Source: Commensalibacter intestini A911
GTDB taxonomy: Bacteria > Pseudomonadota > Alphaproteobacteria > Acetobacterales > Acetobacteraceae
DNA: 64,000 nt
Assembly: GCF_000231445.1 (NCBI RefSeq)
Contig: NZ_AGFR01000007.1
Span: 1-64,000, forward strand
Reading direction: 5' to 3'
Shown: positions 8,125-16,389 of the stretch, in pieces
Layout: every line of letters begins with the position of its first letter
Position numbering within the stretch: position 1 is the stretch's first letter
Position numbers and translations under genes: made by a program
The notes under the pieces: model-generated
Seen by the model: the letters and a program-made list of their open reading frames with translations, nothing else
Told to the model about the DNA's origin: nothing
Database searches by the model: none

Positions 8125-8601
8125 TTAACGATTATCTTTCTTTTGTGCAACCAAAGCATCTCTAATTTCTCCTAACAATACTTCTTCATTAGAAGGTTTT
8201 GCAGGCGCTTCAGCTTCTTTTGCTTTAGAGCTTTTATAAAGTTTATTCAAAATTCTAACAAACCAGAAAACGGCAAACCCAACAATCACAAACTGAATTA
8301 CTGCATTGATAAACACACCTAAATTTAAGGTTACTGCACCGATTTTCTGTGCTTCAGCCAATGTTTGAACATGTGCTCCCTTTAAAGTAATAAAAAAGTT
8401 GCTGAAATCTATTCCACCAATAATCAACCCAATCACTGGATTTAAAATATCTTTGACCAAACTATTTACAATACTTGTAAATGCTGCACCAATAATGATA
8501 CCAACGGCCAAATCAATCACATTACCGCGCATAATAAAAGCTTGAAAATCCGCCAACCACTTTGGTGTTTTCGATTTTACTTGTGCCTGATTATCGCTCA
8601 T
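8125..8601 (-). CDS. mscL: large-conductance mechanosensitive channel MscL
   Basis: 158 residues, slightly longer than E. coli MscL. Inner-membrane homopentameric channel that opens under membrane tension to release solutes during hypo-osmotic shock. The pore-lining first helix is clear: GNVIDLAVGIIIGAAFTSIV at about residues 26-45, then DILNPVIGLIIGG, and a second helix at about 98-118 (AVIQFVIVGFAVFWFVRILN). The C-terminal part is a charged helical bundle rich in Lys and Glu. The lipoprotein gene follows downstream. Confidence 0.96.
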   Translation of the reverse strand: MSDNQAQVKSKTPKWLADFQAFIMRGNVIDLAVGIIIGAAFTSIVNSLVKDILNPVIGLIIGGIDFSNFFITLKGAHVQTLAEAQKIGAVTLNLGVFINAVIQFVIVGFAVFWFVRILNKLYKSSKAKEAEAPAKPSNEEVLLGEIRDALVAQKKDNR

Positions 8602-8757
8602 TCTTTATTCCTTTATTTCTATGTTAATACAATGTCGTTACAATATTATTCTTATATATATAAATTGCCAACAGAATAAAAAGAGTAGAAATAATAAAAA
8701 AGTTTTTACGGAATGGATTGATTTCAATTTATAAAAAGTTTATAAGGTAACCTGTTT

Positions 8758-8783
8758 CTCCGTCTTATAGCGGAGGTTTTTTT
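8758..8783 (+). terminator. terminator-like hairpin in the rpmE leader
   Basis: CTCCGT (8758-8763) pairs with GCGGAG (8770-8775) over a 6-base loop, followed by GTTTTTTT. No plus-strand gene lies upstream after the secF terminator, and mscL reads away from it, so this sits inside the rpmE leader about 20 bases before the start codon. It may be an attenuator controlling L31 synthesis. Confidence 0.5.
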
Positions 8784-8804
8784 ATATTCTGTGAAGAGAA
8801 AATC

Positions 8805-9032
8805 ATGAAAGCCGATATTCACCCAGAGTATCACGAAATTACTGTTGTCATGACAGATGGTACTGAATTTAAAACTCGCTCTTGCTATGGTAAAAGCGGG
8901 GACACACTACGTCTAGATGTGGACCCAAAGTCTCATCCAGCCTGGACTGGTGTGCAACGTATCAATGATTCTCGTGGTCAAGTTGCTAAATTTAATAAAC
9001 GTTTTGCTGGTATTGGTCAAAAAAAGAGCTAA
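8805..9032 (+). CDS. rpmE: 50S ribosomal protein L31
   Basis: 75 residues, usual for a zinc-free (C-minus) L31. It opens [19 protein letters not shown] and carries [18 protein letters not shown], characteristic of L31. Only one cysteine (C24) is present, so the four-cysteine zinc site is missing. The GAAGAG at 8792-8797 is a plausible ribosome-binding site. It is flanked by a leader hairpin upstream and a strong terminator downstream, so it is probably monocistronic. Confidence 0.96.
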   Translation: MKADIHPEYHEITVVMTDGTEFKTRSCYGKSGDTLRLDVDPKSHPAWTGVQRINDSRGQVAKFNKRFAGIGQKKS

Positions 9033-9070
9033 TTCTCTTTCTTTTGATGGTTATTATCAAAGTGCTTTTT

Positions 9071-9108
9071 AGAGTTAAGAAGAGATCCTCTTTTCTTAAC
9101 TCTAATTT
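9071..9108 (+). terminator. terminator of rpmE
   Basis: AGAGTTAAGAA (9071-9081) pairs with TTCTTAACTCT (9093-9103), extended inwards by three pairs including a wobble, with a small loop and a following AATTTTA. It ends the rpmE transcript 38 bases after the stop codon. Confidence 0.85.
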
Positions 9109-9125
9109 TATTTGCTTTTGCCATG

Positions 9126-9175
9126 ATAATTATTATATAAAATAGGATTGATAGGATATCTTATATAATAATTAT
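9126..9175. repeat. perfect 15-bp AT-only inverted repeat upstream of trcR
   Basis: ATAATTATTATATAA (9126-9140) is exactly inverted at 9161-9175, with 20 bases between the arms. It ends 35 bases before the trcR start, so it overlaps the likely promoter region. Possible operator; chance is less unlikely in DNA this AT-rich, though 15 exact pairs is notable. Confidence 0.6.
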
Positions 9176-9210
9176 TCTAGTTAAGCCTCTCTATTATTCA
9201 TAGGACTGTT

Positions 9211-9891
9211 ATGACTTTACCTCTTATGCCAAAGGCAACCGCAGTATGGTTAATCGAAAAAACTGCATTAACTTTTACTCAAATTGCAGATTTTTGTGGT
9301 ATGCATCCTCTTGAAGTACAAGCCATTGCTGATGGTGAGGTCGCACAAAGTATAATTGGATACGACCCTGTATCAAATGGTCAACTTACCCAAGAAGAAA
9401 TTGCTCGTTGTGAAGCAGATGATTCTCGTAAACTACGATTATCTTCATCTAGAATGCAAATCGTTAGACGTTCAAAAGGTGCAAGATACACCCCTATTTC
9501 TAAAAGAAATGACCGTCCTGATGCAATTGCCTTCTTACTTCGTAACTATCCACAACTCTTGGATCCACAGGTTGCGAAATTATTGGGAACAACCAAAGAT
9601 ACAATTGCAAAAGTAAGAGATAAACAGCATTGGAATTCGCCAAATATTAAACCTCGTGATCCTGTTATCTTAGGTTTATGCAGTCAAATGGATTTAAATG
9701 CCGCTATTGCTGAAGGAAACGAACGTTTAGCTAGAGAAGGTATTGAAGTTCCTGTTGCTCCAGCTGCAGAATCTTTAGAAGAAGCTTTTGCTCATACACC
9801 TTCATCAAGTTCTCAAGAGCCTGAATATGATGTCAATCAAGTGTTTGCAAGTTATTCAGACAAATCTACAGAGTCTTCAGAAGAAGAGTAG
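9211..9891 (+). CDS. trcR: DUF1013 family cell-cycle regulator TrcR
   Basis: 226 residues. In Caulobacter the DUF1013 protein TrcR associates with transcribing RNA polymerase and influences cell-cycle gene expression (established for that homologue). The conserved N-terminal block [20 protein letters not shown] begins a helix-turn-helix-like segment ([17 protein letters not shown]), and a second one lies around [19 protein letters not shown]. The last 60 or so residues are acidic and Ser/Glu rich. purE begins 5 bases after the stop, so the three genes trcR-purE-purK probably form one transcript. Confidence 0.88.
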   Translation: MTLPLMPKATAVWLIEKTALTFTQIADFCGMHPLEVQAIADGEVAQSIIGYDPVSNGQLTQEEIARCEADDSRKLRLSSSRMQIVRRSKGARYTPISKRNDRPDAIAFLLRNYPQLLDPQVAKLLGTTKDTIAKVRDKQHWNSPNIKPRDPVILGLCSQMDLNAAIAEGNERLAREGIEVPVAPAAESLEEAFAHTPSSSSQEPEYDVNQVFASYSDKSTESSEEE

Positions 9892-9896
9892 ATATT

Positions 9897-10394
9897 ATGT
9901 CTTTGTCAGCCTTCCCCTCTCCTCTTATTGGGATTATCATGGGCAGCCAATCTGATTGGGATGTCATGAGCAATGCAGTCAAATTCCTTGAAGAGTTAAA
10001 TATTCCTCATGAGGTAAAGATTGTTTCTGCACATCGTACACCTGATCGATTAAGAGAATATTCTACAACTGCTGCACAAAAAGGCATTAAAGTTATTATT
10101 GCTGGTGCTGGTGGTGCTGCACATTTACCTGGAATGACCGCTGCTTGGACGCATCTCCCCGTTCTTGGAGTTCCGATGCAAACGCATGCATTAAGTGGTA
10201 AAGATAGCTTACTTTCCATCGTACAAATGCCAGCAGGTATTCCTGTTGGAACATTGGCTATTGGTAAAGCTGGTGCCGTGAATGCTGCCATTCTAGCAAC
10301 ATCAATATTATCTTTATCAGATCAAAAAATTGAACAACGTTTAATAGAGTGGCGAACAAAGCAAACAGAATCTGTCACTCTTGAACCTGTATAA
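9897..10394 (+). CDS. purE: 5-(carboxyamino)imidazole ribonucleotide mutase PurE
   Basis: 165 residues, a class I PurE. It moves the carboxylate of N5-CAIR to carbon 4 to give CAIR in de novo purine synthesis. Motifs are GSQSDWDVM near the start, SAHRTPDR and [12 protein letters not shown], the usual substrate loops. It follows trcR by 5 bases and precedes purK, which makes its substrate, so the two-step carboxylation of AIR is encoded together. Confidence 0.97.
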   Translation: MSLSAFPSPLIGIIMGSQSDWDVMSNAVKFLEELNIPHEVKIVSAHRTPDRLREYSTTAAQKGIKVIIAGAGGAAHLPGMTAAWTHLPVLGVPMQTHALSGKDSLLSIVQMPAGIPVGTLAIGKAGAVNAAILATSILSLSDQKIEQRLIEWRTKQTESVTLEPV

Positions 10395-10424
10395 CTCCGT
10401 CATCCATTTTTAAAAGAGGTTTTA

Positions 10425-11552
10425 ATGCTTTCTCCTAATGCTACCATTGGTATTGTTGGCGGAGGGCAGCTGGGACGTATGTCTGCTGTTGCTGCGTCTC
10501 GTCTTGGATTTCAAACGCATATTTTATCGGATATTCCTAATCCTCCAGCTGGACAAGTTGCCTCTCATACCATAATTGGTGCTTATGACGATCCAAAAAC
10601 ATTAGAATCTTTTGCAAAATCCGTTGATGTTATTACCTTCGAATTCGAAAATATCAGTGTAAAAGGGATTGATCTTTTATCCTCTATACGCCCTGTTCAT
10701 CCTTCTGGACATATTTTACGGATTAGCCAAGATCGTATCTTAGAAAAAACTTTTCTAAATGGCCATGATATTCCGACGACTAAATGGTTAAAAATCGAGG
10801 AACTCAACGATGGAGCCAAAGCAGGTTTAGAGCTAGGTTATCCTTTTATTTTAAAAACAACTCGACTTGGATATGATGGTAAAGGTCAAGCCGTTATTCA
10901 TAACCAAGAAGAATTTGAATCTGCTTTTGAAACTTTAAAACCTCACCCATTAATCGCAGAAAAGAAAGTTGATTTTTCTTGCGAAGTCAGTGTGATGGTT
11001 GTTCGCAATATTCATGGCACAGTACAAACCTTTGACGTTGCAGAAAACCAACATAAAAATGGCATCTTAGATATTAGCCTCGTCCCTGCACGTATTAATG
11101 TAGATCTACGACAAAAAGTACAAGAGCTTGCCATTCATCTTGCCAATTCATTAGATCTTATTGGGATTCTTGGTGTTGAACTCTTTATCGATCAAAATGA
11201 TAAAATTCTTGTCAATGAGATTGCTCCTCGACCACACAACTCTGGACATTGGACAATGAATGCCTGTCCAATTGATCAGTTCGAAATGCATATTCGTGCT
11301 GTGGCTGGTTTACCCTTACCTCCTGCAATCCGACATTCTGATGCTGTGATGAAAAACCTCATTGGCCCAGAAGATATGGCTCTATGGCCTAAAATTATGG
11401 CAACACCGGGACTAATCGGACATTTATACGGGAAAGACATTGCAAAAAAAGGTCGTAAGATGGGACATGTAAATATATTATTCCCATTTAATAGCCTTCC
11501 TGGAGAATTCGGTATCCAAGCTATTTTACAAGATCTTTATAAGGCGGAATAA
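10425..11552 (+). CDS. purK: 5-(carboxyamino)imidazole ribonucleotide synthase PurK
   Basis: 375 residues, an ATP-grasp enzyme that carboxylates AIR with bicarbonate and ATP to N5-CAIR. The N-terminal IGIVGGGQLGRM is the family start. ATP-grasp elements include FILKTTRLGYDGKGQ (Lys and glycine loop), AEKKVDFSCEVSVMV, and the metal-binding LVNEIAPRPHNSGHW. It follows purE by 30 bases. Its 3' end overlaps the convergent radC gene by 32 bases, with no terminator visible between them. Confidence 0.97.
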   Translation: MLSPNATIGIVGGGQLGRMSAVAASRLGFQTHILSDIPNPPAGQVASHTIIGAYDDPKTLESFAKSVDVITFEFENISVKGIDLLSSIRPVHPSGHILRISQDRILEKTFLNGHDIPTTKWLKIEELNDGAKAGLELGYPFILKTTRLGYDGKGQAVIHNQEEFESAFETLKPHPLIAEKKVDFSCEVSVMVVRNIHGTVQTFDVAENQHKNGILDISLVPARINVDLRQKVQELAIHLANSLDLIGILGVELFIDQNDKILVNEIAPRPHNSGHWTMNACPIDQFEMHIRAVAGLPLPPAIRHSDAVMKNLIGPEDMALWPKIMATPGLIGHLYGKDIAKKGRKMGHVNILFPFNSLPGEFGIQAILQDLYKAE

Positions 11553-12234
11553 CAAGGTTGTTTTCTTTAAAAGAAAAATAACAACCATTCCCAATAATAA
11601 GATGGTCTTCGACTCTGATATTGATAACTTTTAGTGCATTCATAACCGTTTCTGTAATCTTTGTATCTGCACCAGATGGTGCAGCAACACCACTTGGATG
11701 GTTATGTACTAATATCAACGAAGATGCGTTGCATTTCAGCGCACTTCTAGTAACTTCTCTTATATATAAAGAGGTTGTATTCACAGTACCATTCCCTTGT
11801 AGACTTTCTTGAATAATTTTTCCCTCTTCATCAAGAAAATATAAGAAAAAAAGCTCTGTTTGTTTTCTTGCAAGAAAAGCAATCAAATAATTCGTCAAAA
11901 AAATTTTATTCTGTAAAATATTACAATTATAAATTTTAGACTTTAATACTCTTAACGCAACCTCATGGAACAACTTTATAGTAGCTGAATCTTTTTCGCT
12001 TACGTTTAATCCATTTTGCAACTCATCTTGTGTTGCCGTTAAAATTGCAGGGAAAGATCCAAAACGAGACAAAACAAATTCTTGCCAATCAGTTACAGTT
12101 TTATTGAAATCAATCCATTTTGATAAATTTTCTAATAATTTTTTATCAGAAAAAGCATGTTTTTCTTTTAATTTTATTCTATGTTCAATGTTGACATAAA
12201 ATGAGTCGTCGTTATTTTTACACATTTTATCCAA
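11521..12234 (-). CDS. radC: RadC/JAB-domain protein
   Basis: 237 residues. A RadC-family protein with the C-terminal JAB/MPN metal-binding motif: LVHNHPSGVAAPSGADTK carries the HxHPSG signature and downstream Asp. The family is named RadC, but a role in DNA repair has not been upheld and its biochemical function is unclear. The N-terminal half has a helix-hairpin-helix-like segment (FGSFPAILTATQDELQNG) but is poorer in family features and AT-rich. It overlaps purK at the 3' end and is divergent from argH. Confidence 0.9.
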   Translation of the reverse strand: MDKMCKNNDDSFYVNIEHRIKLKEKHAFSDKKLLENLSKWIDFNKTVTDWQEFVLSRFGSFPAILTATQDELQNGLNVSEKDSATIKLFHEVALRVLKSKIYNCNILQNKIFLTNYLIAFLARKQTELFFLYFLDEEGKIIQESLQGNGTVNTTSLYIREVTRSALKCNASSLILVHNHPSGVAAPSGADTKITETVMNALKVINIRVEDHLIIGNGCYFSFKENNLVIPPYKDLVK

Positions 12235-12321
12235 ATGATTTTTTAATATTGATTGTTACTATTCTTAACCTATACAGAATCATAACAGTATACATCTAAA
12301 TATGCTAGGAGCTATAACTCA

Positions 12322-13728
12322 TTGACACAGAATAAGAGTAAAAAACTGGCCAATCAACAATGGGGCGGACGTTTTGCAGAAGGTCCTTCTGCGATTATGG
12401 AACAAATCAATGCTTCGATTGATTTTGATAAGAAACTATGGCAGCAAGATATCAAAGGATCATTAGCGCATTCAGAAATGTTGGCAAAAGTTGGCATTAT
12501 TTCTGAGCAAGATAAAAAAGCGATTCATGACGGCCTACAACAAATCAAAACTGAAATTGAAAATAATCAGTTTGATTTTAGTCGTGCTCTTGAAGATATT
12601 CATATGAATATTGAAGCTCGCCTTGCTGATAATATTGGTGAAGCAGGAAAAAGATTACATACTGGACGTTCAAGAAATGATCAAGTCGCAACGGATTTCC
12701 GTTTGTGGGTTAGAGACAATATCGATGAAATGATTGTTTCTGCTAAGCATTTAATGCTTACTTTTGCCACACGCGCACAAGAATATGCAGATACACCAAT
12801 GCCTGGTTTTACGCATTTACAATCTGCCCAACCTGTTACGTTTGGTCATCATTTATTGGCTTATGTAGAGATGCTCTCTCGTGATACAGGGCGTCTAGCA
12901 GATGCACGTAAACGTTTAAATGAAAGTCCACTAGGCGCAGCGGCATTAGCAGGAACCTCTTTCCCAATTGATCGTAAAATGACAGCAGAATTACTAGGAT
13001 TTGATCGTCCAATGGCAAATTCTTTAGATGCTGTTTCTGACCGTGATTTTGCATTAGAATATTTATCTGCTTTGTCTATTATGGCAATGCATCTATCCAG
13101 AATAGCTGAAGAAATCGTTATTTGGTGTTCTTCTCCCTTCTCTTTTATTAAACTTTCTGATGCCTACACCACAGGCTCTTCTATTATGCCACAAAAACGT
13201 AATCCTGATGCAGCAGAACTCGTTCGTGCAAAAATTGGCCGTGTTTCTGGTGCTTTAATTGGTTTGTTAACGGTTATGAAAGGGCTTCCTTTGGCATATG
13301 CCAAGGATATGCAAGAAGACAAAGAACAAGTTTTTGCAGCAACAGAAACCATGATGTTATGTTTAGCAGCATGTTCTGGCATGATTGGCGATTTAAAAGC
13401 AAATAAAGACAATATGCGTCGTTGGGCTGGATCTGGCTTTTCTACTGCCACAGATTTAGCAGATTGGTTAGTGCAAAAATTACAAATGCCTTTCCGTACA
13501 GCGCATCATGTTACAGGACAGATTGTTAGTCTAGCAGAGCAAAAAAACTTAAATCTAGATCAAGTCACTCTTGAAGATATGCAAGCTATAGAACCTAAAA
13601 TTACTCAAGATATTTTCTCAGTTTTAAGTGTGGAAGCTTCTTTAGCATCTCGCGTCAGTGAAGGCGGAACAGCACCAAGTAATGTTGCAAGCCAAGCGCA
13701 AAAATGGATTAAATTATTACAGGATTAA
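12322..13728 (+). CDS. argH: argininosuccinate lyase
   Basis: 468 residues, usual length. It cleaves argininosuccinate to arginine and fumarate, the last step of arginine synthesis. The start is TTG at 12322 (reads [18 protein letters not shown]), preceded by TAGGAG about a dozen bases upstream; the next in-frame ATG would remove the conserved WGGRF block. Signature [12 protein letters not shown] and [13 protein letters not shown] are present. lptM begins at the stop codon (TAATG overlap). Another arginine gene, argB, is in this window at 40476-41405. Confidence 0.97.
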   Translation: MTQNKSKKLANQQWGGRFAEGPSAIMEQINASIDFDKKLWQQDIKGSLAHSEMLAKVGIISEQDKKAIHDGLQQIKTEIENNQFDFSRALEDIHMNIEARLADNIGEAGKRLHTGRSRNDQVATDFRLWVRDNIDEMIVSAKHLMLTFATRAQEYADTPMPGFTHLQSAQPVTFGHHLLAYVEMLSRDTGRLADARKRLNESPLGAAALAGTSFPIDRKMTAELLGFDRPMANSLDAVSDRDFALEYLSALSIMAMHLSRIAEEIVIWCSSPFSFIKLSDAYTTGSSIMPQKRNPDAAELVRAKIGRVSGALIGLLTVMKGLPLAYAKDMQEDKEQVFAATETMMLCLAACSGMIGDLKANKDNMRRWAGSGFSTATDLADWLVQKLQMPFRTAHHVTGQIVSLAEQKNLNLDQVTLEDMQAIEPKITQDIFSVLSVEASLASRVSEGGTAPSNVASQAQKWIKLLQD

Positions 13729-13880
13729 TGATGAAACGTTATATTTCTTTATGCTTGTTATTCAGCTGTTTAGCTGTATTTACCATGCAACTTTCAGCTT
13801 GTGGACGTAAAGGTTCCCCTAAACCACCAGGCCCTGCAGATAAAATCACATATCCACGTGGTTATCCGCCTGCTGATTAA
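13728..13880 (+). CDS. lptM: LptM-type small lipoprotein (LppL/YifL family)
   Basis: 50 residues, starting at the ATG that overlaps the argH stop, or at the next codon, also ATG (13731). The sequence has a short signal peptide ending in the lipobox LSAC, followed by GRKGSPKPPGPADK, the conserved CGxKGxxxxP opening of the LptM family. LptM helps the LptD-LptE lipopolysaccharide translocon mature (known for E. coli). Position between argH and lysA is typical in proteobacteria, though here lysA is 4.3 kb further on. A terminator follows. Confidence 0.88.
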   Translation: MMKRYISLCLLFSCLAVFTMQLSACGRKGSPKPPGPADKITYPRGYPPAD

Positions 13881-13890
13881 TCAATACAAA

Positions 13891-13922
13891 ACTTGCCTTA
13901 AGTCAATTTAAGGCAAGTTTTT
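13891..13922. terminator. bidirectional terminator after lptM
   Basis: ACTTGCCTTA (13891-13900) pairs with TAAGGCAAGT (13909-13918), flanked by an A run on the left and a T run on the right. It ends argH-lptM on the plus strand and the protease gene (stop at 13908, inside the hairpin) on the minus strand. Confidence 0.9.
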
Positions 13923-14693
13923 TAATATTTCATGTGTCCCCTCCAATAAAGAACCAGCAATTCCACCTGCTTTTCCATCAAATGCAGCAACTTGTATGCC
14001 AACGATTGTCCATTTACCATTTGAGTCTTTAGCAAATAAGGGAGCTCCACTACTGCCATAAGTTGCCTGGCACGTATGAAATAATTTTGCTAGAGAATTC
14101 GGATAAGTTACCTGCCCTTGAATAAGACAATTTTTATCTGCGTAAAGAACTTCAATGCGATCTTGTTCGTAGCCTGCAAGCCAAACGGGGGTGTTTTCTT
14201 GAGGTAATTCTTTAGCAATTGGAATAAGCTTTGAAGCTGGTAAAATATCTTTAGGTAATACTAAGTAAATCCGATCAGAAATAATATCATCTAGTTGTTT
14301 ATTAACCATCAACTGACGATATGCTTCTGACGGCAAAACCTGCTGAATAGAAGAAGCCACTTTATATTGCTGTCGTTGATATCCCAATAAAAAGTGAATA
14401 GATTGTGGCGCAAAAAATCGTTGTGTTTTCTTTATCCACAAACAGTGCGCTGCGGTTACCACAACTCTTGGAGAGATTAGAAAGCCTGTGCATTTTTCAC
14501 CAGAATTTGTTTGCACACGCCCAATAATTTGCCAAGGAGGTTCTGAAACGTTTACAACTTGACGATGCTCATCGCTTTTATTTAATCCTGGTAATATCGG
14601 AGATTGAACCACTTGCGCCATTAGCTTGTCATGATTTAAAACAAAAGCACCAATGACACTGATAATAAAAAAGAGTGTTTTAAGTAACCGCAT
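13908..14693 (-). CDS. secreted trypsin-like serine protease (family S1/V8-like)
   Basis: 261 residues. An N-terminal signal peptide (hydrophobic LLKTLFFIISVIGAFVL) points to export. Chymotrypsin-fold landmarks are FLISPRVVVTAAHC with catalytic H83, SDRIYLVLP with D140, and TYGSSGAPLF with S215. The Ser motif reads GSSGAP rather than the common GDSGGP, similar to V8-like glutamyl endopeptidases and other bacterial secreted proteases. Substrate unknown. It lies between argH-lptM and lysA, an insertion point, and is convergent with lptM. The unknown gene at 14775-15458 lies 81 bases upstream on the same strand. Confidence 0.88.
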   Translation of the reverse strand: MRLLKTLFFIISVIGAFVLNHDKLMAQVVQSPILPGLNKSDEHRQVVNVSEPPWQIIGRVQTNSGEKCTGFLISPRVVVTAAHCLWIKKTQRFFAPQSIHFLLGYQRQQYKVASSIQQVLPSEAYRQLMVNKQLDDIISDRIYLVLPKDILPASKLIPIAKELPQENTPVWLAGYEQDRIEVLYADKNCLIQGQVTYPNSLAKLFHTCQATYGSSGAPLFAKDSNGKWTIVGIQVAAFDGKAGGIAGSLLEGTHEILKNLP

Positions 14694-14774
14694 GAATACG
14701 CTCTCTATTCTATAAAATAATTTCTATATTTAAATTAGTATCAAACAAACACGCATATAACAATTTATTCGCAG

Positions 14775-15458
14775 TTATCTTGTGAAAGAATAGCGTAAAT
14801 GCACTTGATTTAAATTTGAGCACAGTGCCAGCGCTTGGTATGAATAACCAGAATAATAACTTCCGTGAGAAAAAAAGCTTATATATAATAAATCGTTTGT
14901 AGGAGTTATTTCATAATAATCTATTTCAAAACTCTTCTTAAATTTAATTAGATTTCTAAAATAATATTCACTTTGAAACAGATCCGAATGTAAATTTACA
15001 AAAAATAACATATCAAAATACTGACTTTTAGAAGGGCTATCGGGATAATCTGGTTCATAATATGGATCAAAAAAACTATATTTTACAAGTTTACCATGAT
15101 CAATAAACATGGCTAAAGTTTTATATTCTTGACCATTAACTGTTTTATGTTTTTGAAGACCAAATGAAATTCCCGTGATTTTTTGTATATCCTGATTACT
15201 ATAATAATAGTTATATGGAAAAAAATAAGCTTTATCCCATTTAAAAGATGTAATTTCATGTAAATGAACTTTACAGGAGTAATGTGGGCCACATTTTTTA
15301 TTAACGGCCTTAAATAGTTGATCATCCAATGGTGTAAACAACCATACATACAAATAAAATGCGCCTACTGATATCCCAATAATACAAGCAAATAAAAAGA
15401 ATATGATTTTCTTTATAAAAAAATGAAGTTTATATCTAAATATTTCCATTATGATCAT
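14775..15458 (-). CDS. unknown membrane-anchored protein
   Basis: 227 residues, or 224 if the second ATG (15449) is used. One strong membrane helix lies at about residues 15-37 (IIFFLFACIIGISVGAFYLY); the rest, with many aromatic and basic residues (FKWDKAYFFPYNYYYSNQD), is predicted to lie outside the cytoplasm. Two Cys in the CGPHYSC segment could form a disulfide. I do not recognise a family. It is upstream of the protease on the same strand and divergent from rbtD. Strongly AT-rich codon use, typical of accessory genes. Confidence 0.7.
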   Translation of the reverse strand: MIIMEIFRYKLHFFIKKIIFFLFACIIGISVGAFYLYVWLFTPLDDQLFKAVNKKCGPHYSCKVHLHEITSFKWDKAYFFPYNYYYSNQDIQKITGISFGLQKHKTVNGQEYKTLAMFIDHGKLVKYSFFDPYYEPDYPDSPSKSQYFDMLFFVNLHSDLFQSEYYFRNLIKFKKSFEIDYYEITPTNDLLYISFFSHGSYYSGYSYQALALCSNLNQVHLRYSFTR

Positions 15459-15608
15459 ATCACTCTTTTGTGACTCTTGTTCGAAACCCGTAACAGTTTG
15501 TCATATTTGAATAATTAAAGATATAAAATGATGATAACTTGACAAAAGATATTGCATAAATCAGACTTGATAAATCTTATAAAAAACAAAAATTAAAAGG
15601 GTTATCAA

Positions 15609-16358
15609 ATGAGCCAAACAGCTTTTTTCAGAGATCTATCCCTCAGTGGAAAAGTTGCTGCCGTTACAGGTGCAGCATCAGGGATTGGCCTTGAATGTTC
15701 AAAATTATTATTAAAAGCTGGAGCCAAAGTCGTTCTTATTGACCGTGAAGGTGAAAAGCTTAAAAAAATAGTTGCTGAGTTAGGTGAAAATGCGTTCGCC
15801 TTACAAATTGATCTTACCAATAACAAGCAAGTTGATGGCCTTCTTGACAGCATTATCCAACTTGCTGGGCGTCTGGATATTTTCCATGCCAATGCTGGTG
15901 CTTACATTGGTGGCCCTATTGCTGAAGGTGATCCTGATGTTTGGGATCGTGTGCTTCATTTAAATAACAGTGCGGCCTTCCGGTGTGTAAGAAGTGTTCT
16001 ACCTCATATGATTGAACAAAAATCAGGAGATATTGTTTTCACAAGCTCTATTGCTGGTGTTGTTCCTGTCATTTGGGAGCCAATTTATACTGCTTCTAAA
16101 TTCGCAGTGCAGGCTTTTGTCCATACAACTCGCCGTCAAGTTTCTGAACATGGTGTGCGTATCGGTGCGGTGTTACCAGGCCCTGTGGTTACTGCTCTTC
16201 TTGATGATTGGCCAAAAGAAAAAATGGAAGAAGCTCTTGCAAATGGCAGCTTAATGCAACCTATTGAAGTTGCTGAATCTATTTTATTCATGGTAACACG
16301 CCCTAAAGGCGTTACTATTCGTGATTTAGTTGTTTTACCTAGCAGTGTCGATCTTTAA
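15609..16358 (+). CDS. rbtD: ribitol 2-dehydrogenase, short-chain dehydrogenase
   Basis: 249 residues, the length of enterobacterial ribitol 2-dehydrogenase, which oxidises ribitol to D-ribulose with NAD+. It is a classical short-chain dehydrogenase: dinucleotide motif GAASGIG at 21-27, IDREGEK at the end of strand 2 (NAD preference), NAG at 95-97, Ser around 146-147, and YTASK with Y160 and K164. Long stretches such as [13 protein letters not shown] and [18 protein letters not shown] match what I recall of Klebsiella RbtD. A ribulokinase gene follows 31 bases on, giving the two-step ribitol pathway. Confidence 0.88.
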   Translation: MSQTAFFRDLSLSGKVAAVTGAASGIGLECSKLLLKAGAKVVLIDREGEKLKKIVAELGENAFALQIDLTNNKQVDGLLDSIIQLAGRLDIFHANAGAYIGGPIAEGDPDVWDRVLHLNNSAAFRCVRSVLPHMIEQKSGDIVFTSSIAGVVPVIWEPIYTASKFAVQAFVHTTRRQVSEHGVRIGAVLPGPVVTALLDDWPKEKMEEALANGSLMQPIEVAESILFMVTRPKGVTIRDLVVLPSSVDL

Positions 16359-16389
16359 TTTATTTGACTAGTATGAGGATGACAATTTG

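Noticed and set aside
15539-15574. Sigma-70 promoter for rbtD from a TTGACA hexamer
   Set aside because: No acceptable -10 hexamer lies 16-18 bases downstream.
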